This document shows, in pieces, positions 18,738-25,841 of a stretch of 64,000 nucleotides of DNA. This DNA is from Cellulomonas phragmiteti (GTDB lineage Bacteria > Actinomycetota > Actinomycetes > Actinomycetales > Cellulomonadaceae): NCBI RefSeq assembly GCF_016862775.1, contig NZ_BONP01000018.1:17059-81058 (forward strand). Direction: 5' to 3'. The notes under the pieces were generated by a model, which worked only from the letters and a program-made list of their open reading frames with translations, ran no database searches and had not been told where the DNA came from. Position 1 is the stretch's first letter; every line of letters begins with the position of its first letter. A program made the position numbers and the translations under genes.

Positions 18738-18979
18738 GGCTCGGCCCGGACCAGCTCGTCGACGGGGACGACGTCGCGCAGGAAGTCGCGCACGCGCAGG
18801 TACTCGCCGAGGTGCTCGCGGTGCGCGTCGCACGCGAGCCAGACCTTGCGGCGCTCCGGCGTGTGCAGCTTGGGGTTGTTCCACAGCACGCCCCACGCGG
18901 GCTGCGCACGGCAGCCGCGGGCGCTGCACACGAGCTCGCCGACGGGGTCCGCGGCGGGCCCCGGGGTCGGGAGGGTCAC
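18734..18979 (-). CDS. small conserved Cys/His protein, putative zinc-binding
   Basis: An 81-residue protein of unknown function. Conserved-looking residues C18-x4-C23 and C50-x2-H53 could form a treble-clef or zinc-ribbon-like metal site. The tail (EYLRVRDFLRDVVPVDELV) is amphipathic and helical. It overlaps the stop and start of its neighbours by 4 bp on each side, so DUF3099 protein, this protein and SURF1 are one translationally coupled operon. That ties it, by position only, to cytochrome oxidase assembly or the cell envelope. Confidence 0.7.
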   Translation of the reverse strand: MTLPTPGPAADPVGELVCSARGCRAQPAWGVLWNNPKLHTPERRKVWLACDAHREHLGEYLRVRDFLRDVVPVDELVRAEP

Positions 18980-19311
18980 CGGCCACCTCCGAGCTCGTCG
19001 TGGCGGGGCGCGGCCTCGATCGCACGCGCCTCGAAGTACACGCCGGGCTCGTCGCGCCGTTCGCGGCCGGCGTTGGCCAGCAGCACCGCGATGTACGGCA
19101 GCACGGCGGCGGCGGCGATCAGCGCCAGCGACACGGCGACGGGCACGTACGACCACAGCAGGCCCGCGGCGACGAAGCACACGACCCGGATGCCCATCTG
19201 CCACAGGTAGCGGCGCTGGCGGCGCGCGAGGTCGTCGGCCAGCGGCTCGGGCGCGGACGTGATGCGGTACACCTCCGGCTCCGCGGGCCCGCTGCGTCGA
19301 CGTGTGCTCAC
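18976..19311 (-). CDS. DUF3099 small membrane protein
   Basis: A 111-residue protein with two adjacent membrane helices (about residues 35-85: GIRVVCFVAAGLLWSYVPVA and LALIAAAAVLPYIAVLLANA) flanked by charged ends, as in DUF3099 proteins. Function unknown. Of two consecutive GTG codons I chose 19311 because it lies 6 nt after TACCAT. It is first in the operon with the small zinc-like protein and SURF1. Confidence 0.75.
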   Translation of the reverse strand: MSTRRRSGPAEPEVYRITSAPEPLADDLARRQRRYLWQMGIRVVCFVAAGLLWSYVPVAVSLALIAAAAVLPYIAVLLANAGRERRDEPGVYFEARAIEAAPRHDELGGGR

Positions 19312-19317
19312 CACCTG

Positions 19318-19323
19318 ATGGTA
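19318..19323 (-). promoter_or_regulatory. -10-like element TACCAT, leaderless DUF3099-SURF1 operon
   Basis: TACCAT on the minus strand is followed by 6 nt and then the GTG at 19311. No ribosome-binding site is visible. Confidence 0.5.
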
Positions 19324-19369
19324 GGCGCCCTGCACGGGTCGGGCCCTGCGACGTGGTCGGCCCCACACT

Positions 19370-19386
19370 TTGTGGAGCTCCCACAA
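19370..19386. repeat. inverted repeat upstream of fabG
   Basis: TTGTGG-N5-CCACAA, 6-bp perfect arms, lies 70 nt upstream of the fabG start. It could be an operator for fabG-fabI or for the divergent DUF3099 operon; no matching regulator is known to me. Confidence 0.35.
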
Positions 19387-19442
19387 CCCGGGGCCGGCAA
19401 CTCGTCACGGCGGACACCCCCGCGCAGGGGTCGGTGGTCGGC

Positions 19443-19448
19443 TAGCGT
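19443..19448 (+). promoter_or_regulatory. -10-like element TAGCGT, leaderless fabG
   Basis: TAGCGT is followed by 8 nt and the GTG start of fabG, with no Shine-Dalgarno sequence. Confidence 0.45.
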
Positions 19449-19456
19449 CGTGTCCC

Positions 19457-20209
19457 GTGCCTGCGACGACACCCCCGACCACGCCCGCCGACCCGACCGC
19501 CCGCGCCCCGCGCAGCGTCCTGGTGACCGGCGCCAACCGCGGCATCGGCCGCGCCATCGCCGAGCGCTTCCTCGCCGAGGGCGACCGGGTCGCCACGATC
19601 GTCCGGTCCGGAGGGTCGCCCGAGGGGGTGCTCGAGGTCATCGGCGACGTGCGCGACACGGCCTCCGTCGACGCCGCGTTCGCCCAGGTCGAGGCTGCCC
19701 ACGGGCCGGTCGAGGTGCTCGTCGCCAACGCGGGTGTCACCCGCGACGGGCTGCTGATGCGCATGACCGACGAGGACTTCGCCGACGTCCTCGACGTCAA
19801 CCTCACCGGGGCGTTCCGGGTCGTGCGCCGGGCGAGCACGGGCATGATCCGGCTGCGTCGCGGCCGCGTGGTCCTCATCTCCTCGGTCGTCGGGATGTAC
19901 GGCTCGCCCGGGCAGGTCAACTACGCGTCGTCCAAGGCCGCGCTCGTCGGCATGGCCCGCTCGATCACCCGGGAGCTCGGGGGGCGTGGCATCACGGCGA
20001 ACGTCGTCGCGCCGGGGTTCATCGACACCGACATGACCAAGGCGCTGCCGGAGGACCGCCAGCAGGCGTACCTCGGTTCGATCCCGGCCGGCCGCTTCGG
20101 CCACGCCGACGAGGTCGCGGCCGCCGTCCAGTTCCTCGCCTCCGACGCCGCCGCCTACGTCTCCGGCGCGGTCCTGCCCGTCGACGGCGGCCTCGGCATG
20201 GGGCACTGA
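19457..20209 (+). CDS. fabG: 3-oxoacyl-[acyl-carrier-protein] reductase FabG (MabA-like)
   Basis: A 250-residue short-chain dehydrogenase that reduces 3-ketoacyl-ACP with NADPH in fatty-acid elongation. The cofactor motif TGANRGIG is at residues 24-31, NAG (ANAGVTRDG) follows, and the catalytic Ser-Tyr-Lys set lies in ISSVVGMYG and YASSKAAL. The protein ends with the family tail VLPVDGGLGMGH. About 18 Thr/Pro-rich residues precede the domain. It is followed 64 bp later by a fabI gene, the mabA-inhA order of mycobacteria. Confidence 0.94.
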   Translation: MPATTPPTTPADPTARAPRSVLVTGANRGIGRAIAERFLAEGDRVATIVRSGGSPEGVLEVIGDVRDTASVDAAFAQVEAAHGPVEVLVANAGVTRDGLLMRMTDEDFADVLDVNLTGAFRVVRRASTGMIRLRRGRVVLISSVVGMYGSPGQVNYASSKAALVGMARSITRELGGRGITANVVAPGFIDTDMTKALPEDRQQAYLGSIPAGRFGHADEVAAAVQFLASDAAAYVSGAVLPVDGGLGMGH

Positions 20210-20273
20210 CCCCCTCGACCTCTCCCGCCGGCGCCCCGCGACCCGGCCCACCCGACCGAAAGGCACCTGGACC

Positions 20274-21041
20274 ATGGCACTGCTCGAGGGCAAGACCCTG
20301 CTCGTCACCGGCGTCCTGACGGACAGCTCGATCGCGTTCCACGTCGCCCGCCTCGCGCAGGAGCAGGGCGCCACCGTCGTCCTGACCTCGTTCGGGCGGC
20401 AGCTGCGCCTCACGCAGGCGATCGCCCGGCGGCTGCCGCAGGCGGCGCCCGTCGTCGAGCTCGACGTCACCTCCGACGACGACCTCGCCGCGCTCGCGGA
20501 CCGTGTCCGTGAGCACGCCGACCACCTCGACGGGGTGGTGCACTCCATCGGGTTCGCCCCGCAGTCCGTGATGGGCGGCAACTTCCTCGCCGGGCAGTGG
20601 GAGGACGTCGCCACCGCGGTGCACGTCAGCGCCTACTCGCTCAAGGCGCTGGCCGTGGCCACCCAGCCGCTGCTCACGCGCGGGTCGAGCCTCGTCGGGC
20701 TGACGTTCGACGCCCGCTACGCGTGGCCCGTGTACGACTGGATGGGCGTCGCCAAGGCCGCGTTCGAGTCCACCGCCCGCTACCTGGCCCGCGATCTCGG
20801 CCCGCTGGGCGTCCGGGTCAACCTCGTGTCCGCCGGTCCGATCCGCACGACGGCCGCCAAGTCGATCCCCGGGTTCGAGGCGATGGAGGGCGGCTGGCCC
20901 GACCGCGCTCCGCTCGGCTGGGACGTCAGCGACCCCGAGCCGACCGCCCGCGCGGTCGCGGCGCTGCTCTCCGACTGGTTCCCGGCGACGACGGGCGAGA
21001 TCGTGCACGTCGACGGTGGCGTGCACGCGATGGGGTTGTGA
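20274..21041 (+). CDS. fabI: enoyl-[acyl-carrier-protein] reductase FabI (InhA-like)
   Basis: A 255-residue NADH-dependent reductase catalysing the last step of the fatty-acid elongation cycle. The N-terminal glycine-rich region VTGVLTDSSIAFHVARLAQE is the divergent SDR motif of InhA. The catalytic pair is Tyr and Lys in YDWMGVAKA, the classic Y-x6-K spacing. A GAAAGG site lies upstream of the ATG. InhA-type enzymes are the targets of isoniazid adducts and triclosan, although sensitivity here cannot be inferred. Confidence 0.94.
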   Translation: MALLEGKTLLVTGVLTDSSIAFHVARLAQEQGATVVLTSFGRQLRLTQAIARRLPQAAPVVELDVTSDDDLAALADRVREHADHLDGVVHSIGFAPQSVMGGNFLAGQWEDVATAVHVSAYSLKALAVATQPLLTRGSSLVGLTFDARYAWPVYDWMGVAKAAFESTARYLARDLGPLGVRVNLVSAGPIRTTAAKSIPGFEAMEGGWPDRAPLGWDVSDPEPTARAVAALLSDWFPATTGEIVHVDGGVHAMGL

Positions 21042-21107
21042 CCCCCGGACGTCGCGTTCGTCACGCCACGCGGGGCCGTGGGCAGTACCTCGACGACGGT
21101 GCGGGAT

Positions 21108-21121
21108 GGGACCCTGGTCCC
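21108..21121. repeat. palindrome GGGACC-CT-GGTCCC abutting the sixA-like start
   Basis: A near-perfect 14-bp palindrome ends on the base before the GTG. It could hide the start in a hairpin or bind a regulator; there is no independent support. Confidence 0.3.
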
Positions 21122-21643
21122 GTGACTCCGCACCGTCTCGTCCTCCTGCGGCACGCGAAGGCCGAGCCGGCCGGCGCGGTCGTCGACCACGAGCGCCCGC
21201 TGGCACTGGCCGGGCGCCGGCAGGCCGCAGCCGTCGGGGGCGCGCTGGCCGCCGCCGGTCTCGCGCCCACCCACGTGCTGTGCTCGTCGGCCCTGCGGAC
21301 GCGCCAGACGTGGGAGATCGCGCGGACGGCGCTGACGACCGCCGGCGCGGCCGACCCCGAGGTGGCGGTGACCGACCTGCTGTACGACGCCTCGACGGGT
21401 GACCTTGCTGCCGTCCTGCGCACGCAGCCCGCGGAGGCGTCGACCGTCCTGGTCGTGGGGCACGAGCCGACGGTCTCGCACGCGTCGGGGGTGCTGGCGG
21501 GTCCCGGGTCGGACGAGGCCGTGCTCGCACGGGTCCAGCGCGGGATGCCGACCGCAGCCTGGACGGTGCTCGAGCTGGACGGTGCGTGGGACGCGGTCGC
21601 GCCCGGCGCGCTGCGGCTCGTCCACCTGGACCGCCCCGACTGA
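21122..21643 (+). CDS. SixA-like phosphohistidine phosphatase (histidine phosphatase superfamily)
   Basis: A 173-residue soluble protein. The phosphate-accepting motif LRHAKAE is near residue 9, Arg in the SSALRTRQTWE segment and the second catalytic His in VVGHEPTVSH complete the superfamily core. SixA removes phosphate from histidine of phosphotransfer proteins; related members act on small phosphates. The GTG is directly preceded by a 14-bp palindrome instead of a ribosome-binding site. It lies after fabI on the same strand. Confidence 0.82.
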   Translation: MTPHRLVLLRHAKAEPAGAVVDHERPLALAGRRQAAAVGGALAAAGLAPTHVLCSSALRTRQTWEIARTALTTAGAADPEVAVTDLLYDASTGDLAAVLRTQPAEASTVLVVGHEPTVSHASGVLAGPGSDEAVLARVQRGMPTAAWTVLELDGAWDAVAPGALRLVHLDRPD

Positions 21644-21686
21644 CGGTCCGGCGCCACCGCGCCGCCCGGCTCCGTGCGCAGGCTCC

Positions 21687-22337
21687 TCAGCCGGTGAAGG
21701 GGGCGAGCGCGAGGACGGCGTCGAGACGTCCGTCGACCGCCGCGTCGGCAGCCTGCGCCACGACGGGCTTGGCGTTGAAGGCGATCCCCGTGGCCGCGGC
21801 GGCGAGCATGTCGAGGTCGTTGGCACCGTCGCCGATGGCGACGGTCCGGTCCATCGGCACGCCCAGCTCCGCGGCCCACGCCGTGAGGGTGGCGGCCTTG
21901 GCGGCGCGGTCGACGACGGGGCCGTCGACGCGTCCGGTGAGGCGGCCGTCGCGCACCTCGAGCCGGTTGGCGTGCACCCGCGTGATCCCCAGGCGCGCGG
22001 CCAGGGGGCGGGCGACCTCGACGAAGCCGCCCGAGACCAGGCCGACGGGCCAGCCCCGTCGCTGCAGCTCGGTGACGAGCTCGGCGGCGCCCGGGGTCAG
22101 CTCGACCTCCGCGAGCACCTCGTCGAACACCGACACGGGCAGTCCCGCCAACGTCGCGACGCGCTCGCGCAGCGACCGGGCGAAGTCGATCTCGCCACGC
22201 ATCGCTCGCTCGGTGATCTGCGCGACGAGCGGACGGGAGCCCGCGTGGCCGGCGAGCATCTCGACCACCTCGCCCGTGATGAGCGTGGAGTCGACGTCCA
22301 TGACGACGAGCCGGGCAGCAGCCGTACGGGTGTCCAC
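21687..22337 (-). CDS. serB: phosphoserine phosphatase SerB
   Basis: A 216-residue HAD-superfamily enzyme that makes serine from phosphoserine. Motif I is VVMDVDSTL (DxDST), motif II LVSGGF, and motif III/IV are the Lys region and AIGDGANDLDML. It lacks the N-terminal ACT domain found in some actinobacterial SerB proteins. The GTG start lies 6 nt after TAGCCT. It reads away from glgC, with a hairpin between them. Confidence 0.92.
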   Translation of the reverse strand: MDTRTAAARLVVMDVDSTLITGEVVEMLAGHAGSRPLVAQITERAMRGEIDFARSLRERVATLAGLPVSVFDEVLAEVELTPGAAELVTELQRRGWPVGLVSGGFVEVARPLAARLGITRVHANRLEVRDGRLTGRVDGPVVDRAAKAATLTAWAAELGVPMDRTVAIGDGANDLDMLAAAATGIAFNAKPVVAQAADAAVDGRLDAVLALAPFTG

Positions 22338-22343
22338 GCCCGC

Positions 22344-22349
22344 AGGCTA
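22344..22349 (-). promoter_or_regulatory. -10-like element TAGCCT, leaderless serB
   Basis: TAGCCT on the minus strand is followed by exactly 6 nt and the GTG of serB. Confidence 0.5.
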
Positions 22350-22401
22350 GCGGCCGGTGCCGGGGACGGGCGCAGGTGTCCGCCAGGCGTCCGGACCGGG
22401 C

Positions 22402-22425
22402 GGGCCGGGCCCGCCGGCCCGGCCC
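22402..22425 (-). terminator. glgC terminator hairpin
   Basis: A 9-bp GC stem (22402-22410 with 22417-22425) with a 6-nt loop lies 8 nt beyond the glgC stop, with extra partial pairing outside. No T-tract. Confidence 0.6.
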
Positions 22426-22432
22426 CCGGTCG

Positions 22433-23674
22433 TCAGTCGGTGATGATCGTGCCCTTCGGGACGACGGTGATGCCGCTGTCCGTGACCGTGAACCCGCGTG
22501 CGCGGTCGTGCTCGTGGTCCAGACCGACACGCGCCCGCTCGGGGACGATGACGTTCTTGTCGAGGATCGCGTGGTGGATCTGCGCGTACCGCTCGACCTG
22601 CACGCCGTCCATGAGGACCGAGTCCGTCACCTGCGCCCACGAGTGCAGCCGGATGCCGGGGGACAGGATCGACCCCGAGACGGTCGCACCGGAGACGACG
22701 ACGCCGGGGGAGACGATCGAGTCGGCCGCGTGACCCAGGCGGCCCGCGCCCGCGTGCACGAACTTGGCCGGGGCCAGGCCCGTGTACCCGGTGTGCAACG
22801 GCCACTCGTCGTTGTAGAGGTTGAACACCGGCTCGATCGAGATGAGGTCCTGGTTGGCGTCGAAGTACGAGTCGAGCGTCCCGACGTCGCGCCAGTAGTC
22901 GCGGTCGCGGTCCGTCGATCCCGGGACGTCGTTGCGGATGAAGTCGTACACGCCCGCGGTGCCGCGCTCCACGAACCACGGGACGATGTCGCCACCCATG
23001 TCGTGCCGCGAGTTCACGTCCTCGGCGTCGACCGTCACGGCGCGGACCAGCGCGTCCGCGTCGGCCACGTAGTTGCCCATCGACGCGAGGATCTCCAGCG
23101 GCGACCCGGGCACCGGTGTCGGGTCGACGGGCTTCTCGCGGAACGCCGCGATGCGTGAGGGGTCGCCCGGGACCGTCTCGATGACCCCGAACTGGTCGGC
23201 CATGTCGATGGGCTGCCGGATGCCGGCGACCGTCAGCTCGGCGCCGGACTCGATGTGCGCGTCCACCATCTGGGAGAAGTCCATGCGGTACACGTGGTCG
23301 GCGCCGACCACGACGACGATGTCGGGACGCTCGTCGTCGATGATGTTGAGGCACTGGTAGATCGCGTCCGCGCTGCCCAGGTACCAGTGCTTGCCGACGC
23401 GCTGCTGCGCGGGGACGGCCGCGACGTAGTTGCCCAGCAGCGCCGACATGCGCCACGTCTTGGAGACGTGCCGGTCCAGCGAGTGGGACTTGTACTGGGT
23501 CAGCACGATCACGTGCAGGTAGTGCGAGTTGATGACGTTCGACAGGGCGAAGTCGACGAGGCGGTAGATGCCGCCGAAGGGGACGGCGGGCTTGGCGCGG
23601 TGCGCCGTCAGCGGCATGAGCCGCTTGCCCTCCCCTCCGGCGAGGACGATGGCAAGGACACGCGGCGCTGGCAT
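22433..23674 (-). CDS. glgC: glucose-1-phosphate adenylyltransferase GlgC
   Basis: A 413-residue nucleotidyltransferase that makes ADP-glucose for glycogen or maltose-1-phosphate synthesis. The N-terminal pyrophosphorylase motif [20 protein letters not shown], the [14 protein letters not shown] segment and [12 protein letters not shown] are all present. From about residue 290 a left-handed beta-helix (repeats such as [17 protein letters not shown]) forms the allosteric C-terminal domain. The ATG lies 6 nt after TAGGTT. It is divergent from glgA, the mycobacterial glgC-glgM arrangement. Confidence 0.95.
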   Translation of the reverse strand: MPAPRVLAIVLAGGEGKRLMPLTAHRAKPAVPFGGIYRLVDFALSNVINSHYLHVIVLTQYKSHSLDRHVSKTWRMSALLGNYVAAVPAQQRVGKHWYLGSADAIYQCLNIIDDERPDIVVVVGADHVYRMDFSQMVDAHIESGAELTVAGIRQPIDMADQFGVIETVPGDPSRIAAFREKPVDPTPVPGSPLEILASMGNYVADADALVRAVTVDAEDVNSRHDMGGDIVPWFVERGTAGVYDFIRNDVPGSTDRDRDYWRDVGTLDSYFDANQDLISIEPVFNLYNDEWPLHTGYTGLAPAKFVHAGAGRLGHAADSIVSPGVVVSGATVSGSILSPGIRLHSWAQVTDSVLMDGVQVERYAQIHHAILDKNVIVPERARVGLDHEHDRARGFTVTDSGITVVPKGTIITD

Positions 23675-23680
23675 GGACCC

Positions 23681-23686
23681 AACCTA
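23681..23686 (-). promoter_or_regulatory. -10-like element TAGGTT, leaderless glgC
   Basis: TAGGTT on the minus strand is followed by 6 nt and the ATG of glgC; no Shine-Dalgarno sequence is present. Confidence 0.5.
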
Positions 23687-23781
23687 GGCCCGCGCGCGTC
23701 CCGCAGCCATGCGCAGGCGCGTCCGGGCGCTAGCGTGTCGCCAGACGACCGGCGGTGGGCCGGTCACGACTGGAGGCACCG

Positions 23782-25008
23782 GTGCGCGTCGACCTGCTGA
23801 CCCGCGAGTACCCGCCGCACGTGTACGGGGGTGCGGGCGTCCACGTGGCGGGCCTGACGGCCGTCCTGCGCGAGCTGATCGACGTCCGGGTGCACGCCTT
23901 CGACGACCCGGTCGCCGAGCCCGGCACGCACGGGTACGCGGTGCCCGGCGGCCTGGCCGGCGCCAACCCCGCGCTCGCGACGATGGGCGTCGACCTGGCC
24001 GTGGTCGACGGGATCGGGCGCGACACCGCCGAAGGCGGCACCGACCTGGTGCACTCGCACACCTGGTACGCGAACCTCGCCGGGCACCTCGCGTCGCTCC
24101 TGTACGGCGTGCCCCACGTGCTCACGGCGCACAGCCTCGAGCCCCTGCGGCCGTGGAAGGCGGAGCAGCTCGGTGGCGGGTACGCGCTGTCGTCGTGGGT
24201 CGAGCGCACCGCGTACGAGGCCGCCGACGCGGTGATCGCGGTGAGCGGCGGCATGCGGGCGGACATCCTGCGGTCCTACCCGGCCGTCGACCCGGCGAAG
24301 GTGCACGTCGTCCACAACGGCATCGACCTCGACGGCTGGCAGCGGCCGGCGTCCGACGAGGGCCTGGCGCGGGCACGCACGGTCGTGCAGGACCTGGGGA
24401 TCGACCCCGACCGCCCGGCGGTCGTGTTCGTCGGGCGGATCACGCGCCAGAAGGGCCTGCCGTACCTGCTGCGCGCGGTCGAGGCGCTGCCCACCGACGT
24501 GCAGGTCGTGCTCTGCGCCGGGGCGCCCGACACCCCCGAGATCCTCGCCGAGGTGAACACGCTGGTCGCGGACCTGCGCACGCGGCGCTCCGGGGTCGTG
24601 TGGATCGACCGGATGCTGCCGCGCGACGAGCTCGTCGCCGTCCTGGCGCACGGCACCGTCTTCGCGTGCCCGTCGGTCTACGAGCCGCTGGGCATCGTCA
24701 ACCTCGAGGCCATGGCGGTCGGCCTGCCCGTCGTCGGCACCGCCACCGGCGGGATCCCCGAGGTCGTCGACGACGGCGTCACGGGCGTGCTCGTGCCGAT
24801 CGACCAGGTGCAGGACGGCACGGGGACGCCCGTGGACCCGGACACCTTCGTCGCGGACCTCGGCACGGCGCTCGCCGACGCGGTCGCGGACACGGACCGC
24901 GCGGCCCGGTGGGGCGCGGCCGCACGCCGGCGCGTCGAGGACCACTTCTCGTGGCACGCCGTCGGGCAGCGCACGCTCGAGGTCTACCGGGGCGTCCTCG
25001 GCGGCTGA
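23782..25008 (+). CDS. glgA: GT4 glycogen synthase / ADP-glucose:maltose-1-phosphate synthase
   Basis: A 408-residue GT-B glycosyltransferase. The N-terminal REYPPHVYGGAGVHV is the acceptor-binding loop of GlgA-like enzymes; the C-terminal half has FVGRITRQKGLPYLL and the GT4 E-x7-E signature in PSVYEPLGIVNLEAMAVGLP. The short length matches the actinobacterial GT4 type (GlgM of mycobacteria) rather than the GT5 GlgA of E. coli, so the acceptor may be glucose-1-phosphate rather than glycogen. The GTG start has a TGGAGG site 5 nt upstream. Divergent from glgC, which supplies its ADP-glucose. Confidence 0.88.
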   Translation: MRVDLLTREYPPHVYGGAGVHVAGLTAVLRELIDVRVHAFDDPVAEPGTHGYAVPGGLAGANPALATMGVDLAVVDGIGRDTAEGGTDLVHSHTWYANLAGHLASLLYGVPHVLTAHSLEPLRPWKAEQLGGGYALSSWVERTAYEAADAVIAVSGGMRADILRSYPAVDPAKVHVVHNGIDLDGWQRPASDEGLARARTVVQDLGIDPDRPAVVFVGRITRQKGLPYLLRAVEALPTDVQVVLCAGAPDTPEILAEVNTLVADLRTRRSGVVWIDRMLPRDELVAVLAHGTVFACPSVYEPLGIVNLEAMAVGLPVVGTATGGIPEVVDDGVTGVLVPIDQVQDGTGTPVDPDTFVADLGTALADAVADTDRAARWGAAARRRVEDHFSWHAVGQRTLEVYRGVLGG

Positions 25009-25013
25009 GGCAC

Positions 25014-25042
25014 GACGGCCGGCGTCCTCGACGCCGGCCGTC
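25014..25042. terminator. bidirectional terminator hairpin
   Basis: A perfect 13-bp stem (25014-25026 with 25030-25042) closed by a 3-nt loop lies between the glgA stop and the opposing gene. It reaches into the stop codon of the minus-strand gene at 25041. Confidence 0.75.
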
Positions 25043-25799
25043 AGCGCGGCGTCAAGGACGTCGCCGCCGCGGCCATCGCCCGGCGGGCCACCCGGTCGAC
25101 CTCCCGCAGCGCGGTCGCGCGCTGGTCCGCCTGCCACGTGTTGACCGCTCCGCCGTCGTCGTGCGCGGCGAGAGCGACGATGCCACGCAGCCGCGCCGCG
25201 CTCGACAGCACCCGCAGCCGCTGGGGCTCGACCCCCGGCGGGATCCGACGCTCGGGCAGGGCGCCGTCGCGGACGCCCGCGATGTCGTCGGCCGCGTCGG
25301 GCCGCCACCGCTCGACGCCGAGCGAGACCAGTGCCTCGGTCGCGGTCAGCAAGCCGTGCCGCAGGGCGCGCTCGGCGTCCTCCAGCGACCCGACCTGCGC
25401 CCACACGGCGGTTCGCCAGTCCGGCACCGTCGTGGCCCGCCACGTCACGAGGTGCCCCGGCTCGAGGTCCGACCCGAAGCGCTCGACCTGCGGGACCGCC
25501 GCGACGATCCGCTCCCCTGCGCGCAGCAGCACGCACTCGCCCGCATCGACCGCCGCGCCCGAGACGCCCGGCGGCGCGGCGACGGGCTCGCCGGGCACCG
25601 GCAGGACCACGGCGACCTCGTCGACCGGGCCGGCGAACCACCGGACCCAGTCGCGCATCGGCAACGACTCGCCGTCCGCCTCGACGGTGTGCGGCTCGTC
25701 GTCGGCCTGCACGGCGGTCACCGCGGCGTCGGGCCCGGCGGACGAGGCGAGCCACAGGGCGAGCAGGACGGAGCGGGGCAGGTCGAGTGCAGCGGCCAC
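25041..25799 (-). CDS. conserved hypothetical protein
   Basis: A 252-residue soluble protein I cannot name. It starts with MAAALDLPRSVLLALWLAS, a helix rather than a signal peptide, and contains Gly/Val-rich strands and a central RAGERIVAAVPQVERFG segment. The C-terminal part (LSSAARLRGIVALAAHDDGG, then a helix with TALREVDRVARRAM) is mostly helical. Length and composition look like a genuine actinobacterial gene. The GTG lies 6 nt after TACCGT. It is upstream of, but not coupled to, glgA or the topoisomerase gene. Confidence 0.7.
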   Translation of the reverse strand: MAAALDLPRSVLLALWLASSAGPDAAVTAVQADDEPHTVEADGESLPMRDWVRWFAGPVDEVAVVLPVPGEPVAAPPGVSGAAVDAGECVLLRAGERIVAAVPQVERFGSDLEPGHLVTWRATTVPDWRTAVWAQVGSLEDAERALRHGLLTATEALVSLGVERWRPDAADDIAGVRDGALPERRIPPGVEPQRLRVLSSAARLRGIVALAAHDDGGAVNTWQADQRATALREVDRVARRAMAAAATSLTPR

Positions 25800-25805
25800 C
25801 CCACC

Positions 25806-25811
25806 ACGGTA
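25806..25811 (-). promoter_or_regulatory. -10-like element TACCGT, leaderless hypothetical gene
   Basis: TACCGT on the minus strand is followed by 6 nt and GTG at 25799, the same arrangement as at the metallopeptidase gene. Confidence 0.5.
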
Positions 25812-25841
25812 GGTGGTGGGGTGGCCGGTGCGGGGCAGGTG

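Noticed and set aside
21108..21121. Second GGGAC-N4-GTCCC core as a DosR box for the sixA-like gene
   Set aside because: It abuts the start codon, where a promoter operator is unlikely, and has no link to oxygen metabolism. It probably reflects GC-rich chance palindromy.
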